Shown here: one piece after another, positions 45,201-57,515 of the stretch
Layout of the letters: each line of letters begins with the position of its first letter
Numbering within the stretch: position 1 is the stretch's first letter
Source: Pyrenochaeta sp. MPI-SDFR-AT-0127
Taxonomy: Eukaryota > Ascomycota > Dothideomycetes > Pleosporales > Cucurbitariaceae
Direction: 5' to 3'
NCBI GenBank assembly: GCA_020747015.1
Contig: JAGTJM010000019.1
Span: 558,001-622,000 of the forward strand
DNA length: 64,000 nt
Notes under the pieces: generated by a model
Databases searched by the model: none
Seen by the model: the letters and a program-made list of their open reading frames with translations, nothing else
Told to the model about the DNA's origin: nothing
Position numbers and translations under genes: made by a program

Positions 45201-47074
45201 AGAATTTCCAGAGCTGAACCAAACGCATTCATTAGAATGGCGAAGAAAAGGAGCGCGGATCGTTGGTAGAAGCTTGCGGTGGTCGATTGAAGGTTGTAGA
45301 AGACAGAAGAGATGATGAGCGCCATTATGGAGTTGGCTATAAGTTGCGTGAGAGTGATGCTAGGGTCAGCTTTCAGTCGTACGAACCCTCGCCACAGGCA
45401 GAGCTTCACCTGCTGCGTGTATGACAGTGTATAAGGCGACTTCTCACGTTGGCCCTTCGCTTTCTGAGCTCTCCGCGACTCCTGAAACTTCTGACCTGCC
45501 TCGCCACCGATGGGGTATTTCTGTTCGTAGGCTTCGATTTGATGAACCAGGGCCGCTCGCTCTGGGGAGTTTTTCCAGATTTGGGCAAATTCATCGGGCG
45601 TGCGCGGAACGCGATCTTCCCAGCCAGGGCGGACAATGCGCTCGAGAGCACTTGTCATCGACGTTAGGAAATCGGCGTCAGTTTGTCTGTCAGGGCAGTC
45701 GAAGCCCATGTTGATGAAGAATTGTTTGGCTTCCGTAGTCTTGCCGAAGAAGATTTGCCGACCCTCATAGAGGACAAGGACCTTGTCAAACAAGTCGTAT
45801 GCAGACTGTGGTGCCTGGTAAATCGCAACGCAAGCCGTGGTACCGTTGATTTCAGTCTCCATACGTAGGGTCTTGCAGAACTCAATAGCGTTTGCGGAAT
45901 CGAGGCCTCTTGTCGAATTGTCCCAGGCTTGAAGTGGTGCCCTGCTGAGTGAAGCTTCTGCAATAGTCACACGCTTTCGCTCTCCTCCAGAGACCCCACG
46001 AAGGAAATCATTGCCAACACGGGTGTTGATGGTATGTGAGATTCCAAAGAGAGCCATTATGACATCGCGTTGGTGCTCAGCATATTGTGATACAGACACC
46101 CCACCTGGAATGTGTCGGGGGCGGCGAGCCTGGGCGGCGAAGTAAAGCGTCTCACCAACCGTCATCATAGGAAAATGAACGTCTACTTCGGCAGTGTAAA
46201 TAGCCTCTCCTCGGTAGTTTTGGTTCATGAGTTGTGGACTGACACCTACTCATGTTTAGATTGTGGTTCTTTAGTAGGTAGGGAGGTGAAGCATACCTTG
46301 GTAGTTAATTTCTGATTTCTCATCCACGATAAAGCCATGTGTTTCTCCTGTGATGGTCTTCAGAAATGTCGAGCAACCAGACCCAGGAGGTCCAAGCACA
46401 ACCAGCATTTCACCAGCCTCGACCAAACCATCGAGGTTCTGTAAGATGTCGATCTTGCGGCCCTTGTTACCCATCAACTTTCTCACGAGACCAGGACCTT
46501 CTAGCCAAACATTACCGACACTTTTCTGGTAATCAGTTTCGCTGCCAAAGCCATGGACATTCAAGTTCTTAAAAGAGACACCTGCTGTACGCGTAGGAGC
46601 GGCATTCTCGTCCTCCAGTTGCAGGTTGAGCATGGCCTTGGTCCATGCTCGGGCGTTGAAGTTCTCGCCATTGGGATCTAGAGCAGAGTTGGGGGGCGCG
46701 TTGAAAGGATTCTGGTAAGCTGCTGATACGTGACTCTGTGAAGTCAACCGCCTTGCGAGCTGATGGACAGCTTCTTCTCGCCTGGCAGTCTCGAGATCCT
46801 CGTCGGAAGTCTGATTTGGTCCATATGAGGAGTCCTTGTGATCGGAGTGGTGATTGTTACTTCTGGGAGAACCTTCGTGATTTGCGGCGATTGTCGACGC
46901 ATCTGAAGTAGAAGCTGTGCGAGGCTTTTCAGCGTCGTGCTCGTATTGCTGCGAGGGTCGTCGCCCTGCCATTCCTGGTTGTGGGACGCCGCCGGAAATA
47001 GCTTCCCGGTCGTAGTTCGACGGAAAGTTGCCGACTAAACTCATACTGGGCGACAGATCGCCACTTGATTGCAA
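42254..47074 (-). CDS. PDR-type ABC-G multidrug transporter
   Basis: Full-size pleiotropic drug resistance pump of 1589 residues in the plasma membrane; relatives export azoles and other toxicants. Two exons: 46297-47074 and 42254-46245, joined by a 51-nt intron that restores NYQGVSPQLMNQNYRG. The order is NBD1-TMD1-NBD2-TMD2. NBD1 has the degenerate Walker A GPPGSGCSTFLKT (Lys replaced by Cys, near 229-241), signature VSGGERKRVTIAEA and Walker B-region AWDNSTRGLDS. NBD2 has the canonical Walker A GVSGAGKTTLLD (near 915-925), the altered signature LNVEQRKRLTIG and LLFLDEPTSGLDS. This complementary degeneracy is usual in fungal PDR pumps. Each TMD has six helices with large extracellular loops bearing cysteines. 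The N-terminal 130 residues are S/H/N-rich. A second ATG at 47044 would shorten it by ten residues. Substrate unknown. Confidence 0.94.
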
Positions 47075-49683
47075 AGGTGGCCCAGATGGAAGTGAAGGAA
47101 CGAAAAGATTAACAATTATTATAATACAGTGTTACAATCAGGAACGTAGTGTGATGGACGAAAACATCCAGCAAAGGGGAACAGCAGATAAAAAAAAAGG
47201 TAGGAGATAGCAGCAGCTAATGAGGTTGGCCCAGGCCGCCCCAGTAAAGGATTTGGCCCAGGTGGCCGCCGGGGGACGGCTTGGCTTGCCTTCCGGAGAC
47301 GGATGGGTTGTGTGCCCGAGGGCGTGGAGCTCCCTTGCGCCTGATGAGGCAAGGCGGGAGGACTCGGATACGGCGTATACGATACCGAGAACACGCTGAA
47401 GCCAATGAGCGTGTGCCTACTGCGAAAACTGGCACACAATCAGTTGTCGAGAGAAGGGCCGATGATGCACTTGAAGCTGCCACCCGCGCATTCTTGGTGA
47501 ACTGGTGCGGCTCTGGTGCGGTGACGCACTTCGCCCGAAGGCTTCCCTCCAGCAACCAGGGCGTTGGTATGCGTAATTTCTGTGATTGTTTACACATACT
47601 ATGGTAGTGCACATTCCCATCTCTTCGTCCGTACCCCTACCAATCGCTTGGCTCTCTGCGCTTGTCCTGCGCAGTGGCTGAAAGCCGCTCAGGGCTTCCA
47701 ACGAGCGAGTGCACCACTGTATCAAGGCGAGGATCTGATAATTACAGAGAGGACTTGGCTCATGGACTCGATGGCAACACTATCAAGTCAGCCACTATCC
47801 CTTCTATGCTGATATTGTTCCATCTTTCTTCACCTTTCACTCAGGGCTCCAGAGCCGAGGAAACATTGCGGACGAAAAGCGCGGTAATTCAGGGACTGTG
47901 TGGAGCCGCCAACAAATGTTCTTCGTGTTTGTCGGTGCACATCTCCGCTTCCGGCTCGTCCTGCTGCACATGTTCTAGCGAGCTGAGATCCTAGTACGGG
48001 GTGGCGGATCTTCGTGGTTCCGAAACCGAGAGCGAGAGCCTCAAATCAGCCCTACGGTGTTTCGGCGTATCGTTCAAATGCTTCCGGATTCCCCTCTGTC
48101 TCGAGCGGTTTTCTCCAGTGGTGGACCCTCTTCTCTCGGGTGCTGACGCGTGTACTTGCTACTATGCAAGCTTGGCAGGTTGGGGGTCGCGAGATGACTG
48201 GATGGCGACAGGGTGAACCGGTCAACCACCGTCGCAGCGGGTGTATCGTTTCCGACTACCGACCTCTGTAAAGAGTCTGAGAAATCCGGTAGGCGTCGTC
48301 TGGAGTGTTGCACTGGCGTCCACGAAATCCTCGAAACATTGTACATGATAGAACGCAGAGGCCGTGAGCTGACGTGCGTTCACATACTCTGCCCTGTTCA
48401 AACACCAAGATGCGGCGCCCTCATACCCAATTAGGAAGTCCTCTACGCTCACATACTGCCCGGAACGAAAATCTGTCGTTCTGTCAGCCGTCGGTCGTCC
48501 AATGCAATTCAGACACGGAGAACAGGAGTCATTAGAAGACTGCATACAACACCCGGATTTGTGAGATATGATAGTGATATCACTTGCATGTCAGATCACG
48601 GGACTACCGACCGCAATGGTCCGATGGAGCGCGGATTTGCTGCGCTGATGAGCTTAATGCAACGACGGTCCGAATAGCACTCAGCGCCCCCTTTTGAGAT
48701 GGGGCTGTATACCCACCAACGTAACATTGCGCCCCGACCGGCATACAATTCGTCCACACCCACTACAGGATTATCTACACAAGTCTTGTGCTGGCACGCA
48801 TGCAAAGTGGACAGGAGCAAGCGTCACAGTCAAACCATTCGGGACTATTACTTTGGAGGCACCGATTATTTCGTCGTGGAGCTGTGTTCAGCCTTTGAAA
48901 GTATCATGCTCCCTTTCAAGTCTCATAAGCAAACTCCCAAAGGCGCTTTTCATTGCTACGCGTATCGCTTGGCAAGTCGGCGAAGGCCTGCTCACCACTC
49001 TGTAAGACTTTCGGAGAAGGAATAAGCAGATATAAGTGTCTCTCTGGCATTGTTCGTGGCTGCGAGGAGCTCTTGCTCAAGACGACAAATTTCAAGCGTG
49101 GAGCACATCTACGGGCCCTTCCTTGGGCGCCCACAGCGGATATGGAGACCGTCGATCAAGCAGCTAATAAGCACTTTTCGCAGTGTAGGCTCACCATGGA
49201 GAATTTCAAAGCGGATATCTAATCACTCTGAGAGGCATAGATTATCAAATCAAGTTTCATTCTCCGCATCGTGTCGTTCAGGGAGTGGCTAAAAATGTAC
49301 TTGATGCTCAGATGAAAATTATTATTTTGGGACATTTGATACATTCCCTTACTGTAAGAATGTAAGACCGCCTGAATGGTTCATTGTGAGCGTGTACAAA
49401 TATCTGCTTTATCCCACCTCATCAGTAAATCCTGAGCAGTGCCATGCTCTTGCGCCATTCTTACGCAGACCTACTGTACAAGGAAATCATGACTGAAACT
49501 GTCGACAGGGAACCTGACGCCTAGAGTCGATGCAAGCTGGGAAGAAAGTGCGCAGTGTTAAGCCGGCGGCCAGTTCTCTCTCGGTTTGGGGCGGGATCAA
49601 TACTCTCAACAACTTTGGCTGCCCACCATGGCAAGGCATTCGCTCCAATATGGGGGCAGATATTGCTAACGGTGCGCATGATA
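47075..49683. other. 2.6 kb ORF-poor intergenic region
   Basis: Upstream region of the PDR transporter and 3' flank of the F-box/WD40 gene. Overlapping frames up to 131 codons near 47.2-47.6 kb occur on both strands and show no motif. No RNA gene or repeat was recognised. An AT-rich stretch at 47108-47210 lies just before the transporter start. Confidence 0.5.
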
Positions 49684-52443
49684 TCAATAAGAGTCTCCAA
49701 AAAACTGGCTGGCCAAAACGATATCCTTGTCATTGTTGGCAAAGTCCCAACCCACAATTGTCGGATCCTGGCTACAGCAGATGATCCTGCGAGCATCAAA
49801 CTGGAGCTTGAAGACCCGTGAATTGGTGCCCTGGTTGTTGACGGCAAGTGGGTGAGGGTGATGGTGGTGGTGGTGGTGATGTGGTGCGGCGTTGCCGCCG
49901 GTGCCAGCTGCGGGGCCCGCTACTTGTCCTGCATTCGGAACAGTTGGAGCCGCTACAGTCGCTGAAGCGGCGATGGCATTAGTAGTTGTTGCATTATTAG
50001 TAGTGGCGCTTTGCATGCCTTGCGAGGCTGCATGGAGGGCCTGAGCTTGCTGGGCGAGGTTTTGAGCCGCCTGGGCTTGGGCCTGTGCCTGCTGGGCCAA
50101 CGCCTGAAAGTTATTTTGTTGTGCAGCTACCTGTGGGGTTTGTTGCTGTTGGTTGTTTAGCTGGTTGCCTTGGGGTACGTTTGCAGCAGGTTGGACAGCT
50201 GGGCGCCTAGGTCGGCCACCAGCAGCTCGAACGGCATCGTTCTGGTACAGTGTCTTCGACTTCTCCCAAGCTCCGTCAGTGCCTCTCTTCCAAATGATAA
50301 CTGTCTCATCGTAAGAGCCGGAAACAATTCGTGCCCATTTACTTCCTCCGCCGCCTGGAGGTAGTTTTGCTCCGTAAGCGAATATGGTCTTTGGGTCCTT
50401 GGACCCAGCATTGCGAGCGCGACGCTGCGCCCTAGTGAGATTTTTTTCGGGAATTAGACCTCTAGTTTGCGCTTCAAAGAAATTTCGGTCAACAGCTCGC
50501 GCCTCAGCCTCAAGCTCTTCTTCATTTCCGGGAAGGTCGCCGAATTGAGCTTGCACAGTACGCACAAGGTTGGTGTGTCCAGTTAAGCAGGCTACTTCGG
50601 CTCCTGTGGCTCGATCAAATATGCGAACAGTCTCATCTGAACTGCCACTGACGATCCGTCGCCCATCAAATTGAACACAAGCAATGCCTTTGCTATGACC
50701 GGAGAAGGTTTTTGTGCAGGCACCTGTTCGGACGTCCCAGACTTTGACACTTCTGTCGCCAGATGCAGAGACGATTTGTCCATCCAAAATCTGTATGGCG
50801 TTTACAGCTGCACCGTGGCCCTCTAAAGTCATGATGAGACTGTACGGATGGAGAGCCTTAAAGTGGAGGTGCTGGTTCTCGACTTCCTCTTGCATATTGA
50901 TGATGTACGAGGGAAAGCGGGCTCCCGACTTCATGGTGGATGAAGGGTACGTATCATCCGTAGGCCACATTTCTTTGCGATTCCACACCTTGATGGTTTT
51001 GTCTTTCGAGCAGGTAACCAGATATCGATCATCAAATCTCAAGTTCAGAACAGACTCTGAATGGGCCTTCTCGATCTCCTTGATGATACGTCCAGTAGAA
51101 AATTGCCATAGGATAACCCTGCAATCACTGCCACCAGATACCACGATGTCTTGTTCGGGCCGTTCGTCGAATTGCAGGCACAAGACAGAAGCTGTGTGGC
51201 CGGCAAGGGGTGGGTGTACCAGGCGCAATGTATCTAGATTCCAGATTCGAATGGTCTTGTCTCTGCTTCCACTAACCAAGTATTTTCCAGAGTACTGTAT
51301 CGTGTACACGCATTCGGTATGAGCCTCGTCAGGATGATTGGGGTGTGGAAGTTGAAAATTTGAAAAGCGGCCGGCGTCCCAATTGTCTTCTAGTCTCCTC
51401 TTTTGCTTGTAAAGAAACTGCCAGTTGATCTTGGGTTCCATACCAGGTAGCAGCAGCGTAGGTTGTATGGGCAGCCCCGGAGCAACTGCCAGAGCAGAAG
51501 TGGGTGTTATTTTTTCGAATTGAGCGATCTGTTTCCGCTCTCGTCGTGTTGTCTCCATAGGCGAGAGTATAGAAGATGCTCCATGGAAAGAAATGCCTTC
51601 CATCTTGTCCTCGGTTTTGGTTGAGGGGCTATCATCAGCATCAACAGGCCCGTGTTGCTCACCCCATGCATTTCCTCCTGCAGGGCCAGTTATGGAGAGG
51701 GGCTCCAATGTGTCGCGTATGCTGCTCGTTGAAGGGCCATCGCCAAAAAGTTGTCGTTCCCGCACGCGCTTCTTGGACGAGGGCTTGTCGTAGTCCATGT
51801 CTTCGGCGGCCCTGGGTCTCGTTTTTCGCTCCTTCTCTTTGAACTCGGCGCGTTTCTGCCTCTCTCCCTCTTCGTATGTGCGCACCTGGGGAAAGTTTGA
51901 ATTCCAGCCTTCCAAGCGGAACAGAAGCTTCCACAAAGGGCTGTCTAGGACCCGGTTTCTCCATGCCTGAGATAGTGTCGATGCGCGTAGCAGCGTCTCT
52001 GGGTTGAGGTAGGAGAGAATCTGAAACGTTATTTCTGGCGGCAGGTGCAATACGGGATCGAGATGCAAGAGCGGGTTGAGCTTTTCGACAATGCCTGCTA
52101 TCGACGAGGTCCGCAGCGAGCGTAGGATCGCATATGCGAATTCTGGTGTTGGGCGTTAGCACCGACTTTACGGCAGACTGATGTTCCTGTGCGACCTACC
52201 ACTCCGCTCGTTCTCGCTCAGGGCCATGACCCAGTCAGGCAGGCTGAACTGCGAGTCGGGCTCCATGTCGCCGTCACTCAGTCGCAGGTCTGTCCTCATC
52301 ACCATGTCGCTTCCATTCTGACTCCTTGTGTCTTCCGAGTAGCCCTCGTCAAATCTGTTCGCGCTCATTGAGGATGCGGGGCGGAAAGGGTGCATGTACG
52401 GCGGACCCGAAAATTGGGCAGGGTTCCCGAGTGGGCCTGCCAT
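49684..52443 (-). CDS. fwd1: F-box/WD40 protein, beta-TrCP/FWD-1 type
   Basis: Substrate receptor of an SCF ubiquitin ligase, 900 residues. Two exons: 52200-52443 and 49684-52142; the join gives ENERSEFAYAILRSL. The segment through IAGIVEKLNPLLH resembles the dimerisation region before the F-box of beta-TrCP. The F-box is LHLPPEITFQILSYLNPETL (about 110-155). Seven WD repeats follow. Repeats 1-5 span about 355-620 (VSGSRDKTIRIW, VTCSKDKTIKVW, VSASGDRSVKVW, VSGSSDETVRIF), repeat 6 is VSGSYDETVIIW, and repeat 7 is VFKLQFDARRIICCSQDPTI near the end. The repeat order resembles beta-TrCP/Slimb, and Neurospora FWD-1, which targets the clock protein FRQ, is the expected fungal ortholog; I could not run an alignment. 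A Q/A/N-rich, roughly 170-residue insert with an eight-His run separates repeats 6 and 7. Confidence 0.9.
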
Positions 52444-54153
52444 GGTGGTGCGCAGGCCGAAGGGTGGAGGAGAATGCACAAACTGGATGTGATGTGGGTG
52501 TATGAGGAATGCGGCGTGCTCTGTTGTGAAGAGAGCGTGAGAATCTTGTATGTAGATATGCGCGGTCTGTGTTGCCTGGCCGATGTTGGGAGTCAAGGCA
52601 TATGCGGAGCCGGGAGGGAGAAGGAGAAGAGAACGAGGGCGAAGGCGAAGGGAGAGAAGAGGATGTGAGAGCGAGTGCGCAAAATCTGGCAAGAGGTCTT
52701 TTGTGGGCAGTCAGATACAGTTCTGGGGTTTTGCCCTCCAAACTCTCAGCGGAAGCCTCGAGATGTGGTTGTCGTCTTCCAACGTCCGTGCGTCGCATCC
52801 GCCTGATGTCGATTGGAACCCTCTACCCAAGATGCGTGCTAGCGGCGGCTGGTCAGCATGGCGGACCGCTGTCTTTGCCGCAGACTCGATGCTGCAATGG
52901 TGAGACAAAGCAGAAGAGTGCACTAGACAAGACGCCTGTTCACCCAGCCGGCTCACGCAGGAAGGGGTATTTGGACGAGCCGACAAACCCTCGCCCATGG
53001 GTCAAGTGCCTCGTTACCAGAGCCACGGCCTCGACAGCTAAGAAGCAACGCTGATCCACAGCATGCATGCAGTTCATGTAGGAGCATGGCAAACACAAGG
53101 TCACTGCGCAAGATTAGAATGGCTTTGACCAAGAGACCAACGCCCTGGGTTGGGCTGGAGTGCAGCCGGGCTGGGGCACGCCGTGGACCAGAGGAGTGCT
53201 ATGCTGTTTGCTTCTTCATCTCTGTCCAGGTCCTCTCTCTCTGTATCTGTCTGTCTCTCTCTAATCCAAGGTCATCAGATACAAGTTGGTCGACATTCCT
53301 CGTGCTCGGGCCAGTCTGCAAGCGCAGGTGCAACCGCCGCTGGGTCAGCTGCTCTGGGCACCCAGCCAGCCATGGGCCAATACATGGGCTCTGCAGGGCG
53401 TGATGTGAGGAAGGGCAGCGGCTACAGCATCACGATAGCGGTGCTCGAGCACAGCCAGTCCTGCCATGGCACATTGTTTGGTTGTTCTGGGTCCTAGTGG
53501 GCCAGCGCGGGAGCAAGAATAAGGCTGGCTTGGACGGGCGAGTGTGCCGCCGATCCAACCCGAAACCGGGACTTTTGCCGGCAGCAGAAGCGTGCTGCGT
53601 ACAGCAGACTGCCAGACGGTACCAGATGGCAGCAGTCTGGGCCGGCGAGTCAGCTGCCATGGCCTGCTCAGCGCGGGAAAAAACACTCACACGCAAAGCA
53701 ACCAGCTGCTGTGGCCGGTCGGGCAGCAAGTAGACACGGCGGGTCGCTGGCGGGCAGCGTCACGTGCTGGCCCGTCCGTCCAAGCCCGCTGGGTGAAACA
53801 CCCACGGCGAGCACCCCTATCGTGCCTCTCCATCTGCCTGCCCTCTGCAACCAAGCCCTCTGCAACACATCCCACCGTCGACGCCGTGCAGCCCTCCCCT
53901 CTCCGTCATCGCACACCTCCCCACTGCTGCACCTCCCACCCCCCGCGCCCCTGGAATCCTGCTGTAGCCACCAAAGCCCACCCTCTGCCTACCCTACCGC
54001 TCCCCCCCCCTACCCGCCCCGTAGAGGTGAGGGTCGCTCCTGGCCTGACCGCCCCCGACGACGGCATCCTGGCAAAGGCCCTAGGCAGGGTCTTAGCGCC
54101 TTGATCATTTCCCAGACGGCAGTAACAGATGAAGAACTAAAAGCATCCTAGAT
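52444..54153. promoter_or_regulatory. Divergent promoter of FWD-1-like and CDC24 genes
   Basis: About 1.7 kb between two divergent starts. A C/T-rich tract on the plus strand (about 53820-54030) leads to the CDC24 start and is typical of fungal 5' leaders. Open frames of up to 186 codons here follow from that bias. No other gene was seen. Confidence 0.45.
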
Positions 54154-57100
54154 ATGGAAGGAGGCCTCGCGTTCCATTCTGGATTGATGCGAACCCACAC
54201 TTCCATTTCCTCGCCGTCGCCGCCCAACTCGCACGCGCGGATTGCCTCCAGCGGCGGGCCTCCTGCCCTCATGTCCCACCAGAGCTTCCAGAGCCAGTAC
54301 TCGACCTACTCGCACAGCACCGCCCGCGACACCCAGAGCTCCCATGCCACCACCACCTCGACCCTCTTTGGCAACCCCCCGCCCGTCTTCCCGACTGCCA
54401 CGCCTGTCAATGGCGGGCCTATCGAAGCCTCGGACAATGTCCTCAACAAGCGCGCCGACAAAGACACGTCGCTCTTCCAGCGGTGTCTGACGCTGCAAAT
54501 GCGCCTGCGCGCCATCCACGGCTTCGACCGCTGGATGGCCGAGGAGGTGAACAAGGCCGATGACGATGCCGACCCCGTCACCCTGCTGTGGAGGACCTTT
54601 CGGCGTGGCTACCCGCTGATGGAGCTGTACAACGCTCTGGGGCCCCGCACCCTGCTGAGCATCCCAGACTCCAACACGGATGAAAAGAGCCTCAAGAAGA
54701 ATGAGAAGAAGGCCACATATAAGTTCATCCAGAGCTGCGTCGCCGAGCTGGGTATTCCGCAGGAGAGCTGCTTTATCCTGGCCGACCTGTACGGCGACGA
54801 TACGACCGGCTTTGTCAAGGTGAGACGATCCACCCCCCCCCCCCTGGGCCCGTGGTGCTTTTGCTAAACTTTGCTTGCAGGTCATAAATGTCGTGAATCG
54901 GGTGCTGGACTCACTTGTTGCGCTAGGCAAAATCTCTGAAACCATGGGGCCCGCGGATGGTGCATCCGTCACCTCCACGAAGCGGACACAGCGAGAACAC
55001 ATCATTGATGAATTGGTCAAGACGGAGCGCACCTACGTGCAGCACTTGGAGCTTTTACAAGAGTTCAAGAAACTTGTAGAGGAGAAGGGGGTCATCAGCG
55101 GGGATCAGGTCCACGACATCTTCTTAAACCTAAATGCTCTCCTTGACTTTCAGCGCCGCTTCTTGATACGTGTCGAGCAAACCAACGCGCAGCCCGTCAC
55201 AGAACAGAACTGGGGGAATCTGTTCGTGCTGTACAAGGATGCATTTAAGGTCTATGAACCATATATTGCGAACCAAAAGAAGTGCGAGCAGATTGCTATG
55301 CGGGAATTCGACAAGTTGAAAGAGACTGGCGGACCGCCTGAGATGCGACAAATGGTCGAGTCCCCGACCCTGTTGACATCATTTCTGTTAAAGCCATTCC
55401 AACGACTAACCAAATACCCACTCCTGCTCCAGGTATGGCTGCTTCATATCATTTTTCCACGACACCCCACTGACACTCGAGCAGCAACTACGAGACAAAG
55501 GTGATCTTGACGAGCAAAGAAGAGAGGACATATCAAGAGGTATTGAGGCAGCTTCCTCTGTTCTCGCTGGCACCAACGATGCTATTGCTCGAGAGGAACG
55601 TGGCGAAGCCGTCGAAGAGCTCAAGACTCTTGTGGAAGACTGGAAGGGCCATCGCATCGAGGGGTTTGGCGATCTACTACTTCACGGCCAATTCACTGTC
55701 CTGAAGGGCGAGAGCATGACATCCAAGAATGAAGAGAGAGAGGTACGTGCCCAAACTTTTCTTGTTGTTCACAAGGTCGATCACGAGACTTCCTACACAA
55801 ATCATTATAACAGGCACAGTGCTGATTGCTCCAGTACAAAATCTACCTATTCGAAATGATCCTCCTCTGTTGTAAGGAGATCAATGTCAACAAGCCAAAA
55901 AACAAAATGTCTACTAGGTCACTAGTCACCAAAGACGGAAAGCCAAAGCTACAACTGAAGGGCCGTATATTCATGCAGAATGTTACAGAAACTATATCAT
56001 TACAGAAACCAGGTAAGTCTCATGTTGCATTGATCTGATTTGCGGCATCTAACTTATTTTACAGGCTCGTATACATGCCAAATCTTCTGGAAAGGAGATC
56101 CTGGTATTGAAAACTTCATCATTCGATTCACCTCGGAAGAAACAATGAAAAAATGGGCTACCCAGGTTGACACACAGAGGCGCGTTTGGAAGGACCATGC
56201 ACGATCTAGCGCCAGTACCACAGCGTCCAAACCATCAGACACGCAGTTCGCCTACATGCGCGACCAGGTTCTGGAAAATCCCTACCAGGAAGACGATGAT
56301 GATGATGGCGACGACGACATGGACAACGTCGCTCCAGGCTATCCCCGAGAAAGCTATGGGGTCAGGCAAAACAGTATCAGTACCTCAATACGGTCGCGAT
56401 CAACAACTGGTGAAAGTGGCCCGCCGATGAATGAGGAAGATTCAAGGATACCACCTCCTCGATTTCCTATGGGCTATTCGGGCCAGCCAGCACTAACCTT
56501 ACGCACTCAGCAAATACAGAATGCGACCAACCAAGAATCTTACTTCTCCCCAGTCATCGAAACTCCAATGTCAGTAGCCTCGAATGCTCGGACGAGTTCC
56601 TCATCCGCAGGCACGTTCCCCTTCCCTCGCCAGGCACCGCCCAACGGCTATTCCCATGAGGAGAATAACCGATACACTGCTCCTGCTCAATCTCGCACTC
56701 ATATGTCGCGAGTCGAATCTGGTCAATATCCTCCTGCACGGGGCATGCAAAGGCCGTCCTTGCCTCCCAATGCCAACTTACTGTCTCAAGGTCGCTTGAG
56801 AGCGGCTAGTAGCCCTGATATCAATTCCAATCTCCAAGGACGTAGTAGAACGCCGAACGGACAACAGCCGCCCGTACCTGAGGTGCCACCGTTCCCGACT
56901 CACTACGCATATAACGCAGCAATCGTCAACCGTAGCAATAGCAACTCTCCCAACAGTGTACCACCGCCCCGGGCTTCAACACAATCACCAGCAATCCAGC
57001 GCGATCGCCTGATCCAGCAACGAACCGCTGCCGAGTTGGCCAATGCGAATCATGAATATCAGACTAGCTCTGTGCGCCGAGATCCAGGCTACCCTCCTAC

Positions 57101-57515
57101 TCAGCGCACCATGACACCTGCTTCGTCGTTCGAGCGGAGCCAAGGCACACTAACACCAGCTTCAATGGACTCACGGAACATGTCGCCACCGCTAGGCCAG
57201 GAGTCAAGTATTCCTACACAACTGAAGGTCAAGGTGCACTGTCCGTCCGCTGGGAGCACAATGGTCCTAGTTGTCAGCACAAATATTAGTTTCCAGTCAC
57301 TCAAGGATCGAATTGACGCGAAACTTCAGCGCTCGACATCAGTGTCGCTTGGTTCTGGGCAAGTCAAACTGAAGTATTTGGATAGCGAGAACACCTACGT
57401 CAGTATCCAGTGCGATGATGATGTCCAAGAAGCATTCGAGAATTGGAAAGAGCAACAAAGGGATCTAAACCCTGGCGGCGGACTGGGCGAAATCGAACTT
57501 TTCTGTCAACGATGA
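54154..57515 (+). CDS. cdc24: Rho guanine nucleotide exchange factor Cdc24
   Basis: Activator of the GTPase Cdc42 that sets polarity and hyphal growth sites. Five exons: 54154-54819, 54881-55432, 55485-55742, 55835-56012 and 56065-57515, giving 1034 residues. The calponin-like CDC24 domain (about 103-220) contains LFQRCLTLQMRLRAIHGFDRW. The DH domain (about 260-440) has IIDELVKTERTYVQHLELL and LLKPFQRLTKYPLLLQ/QLRD, the catalytic CR3 helix. The PH domain (about 455-610) includes GDLLLHGQFTVLKG and YKIYLFEMILLCC. A long S/P/N-rich linker follows. The C-terminal PB1 domain (about 937-1034) has SLKDRIDAKLQ and YVSIQCDDDVQEAFENW, used for Bem1/NoxR binding. All joins are in phase. A run of twelve C residues lies in intron 1 just after the donor. 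Confidence 0.96.
54833..54844 (+). repeat. Poly-C run (12) in CDC24 intron 1
   Basis: Homopolymer of 12 cytosines beginning 13 bases after the intron 1 donor. A possible site of length polymorphism. Confidence 0.85.

Noticed and set aside
38385..47074. SDR, transporter and PDR pump as a secondary-metabolite cluster
   Set aside because: No core biosynthetic enzyme (PKS, NRPS, terpene cyclase, DMATS) is present; the transporter is a molybdate carrier and the genes face different ways.
53544..54104. 186-codon frame before CDC24
   Set aside because: Lies in the C/T-rich leader; low-complexity translation.
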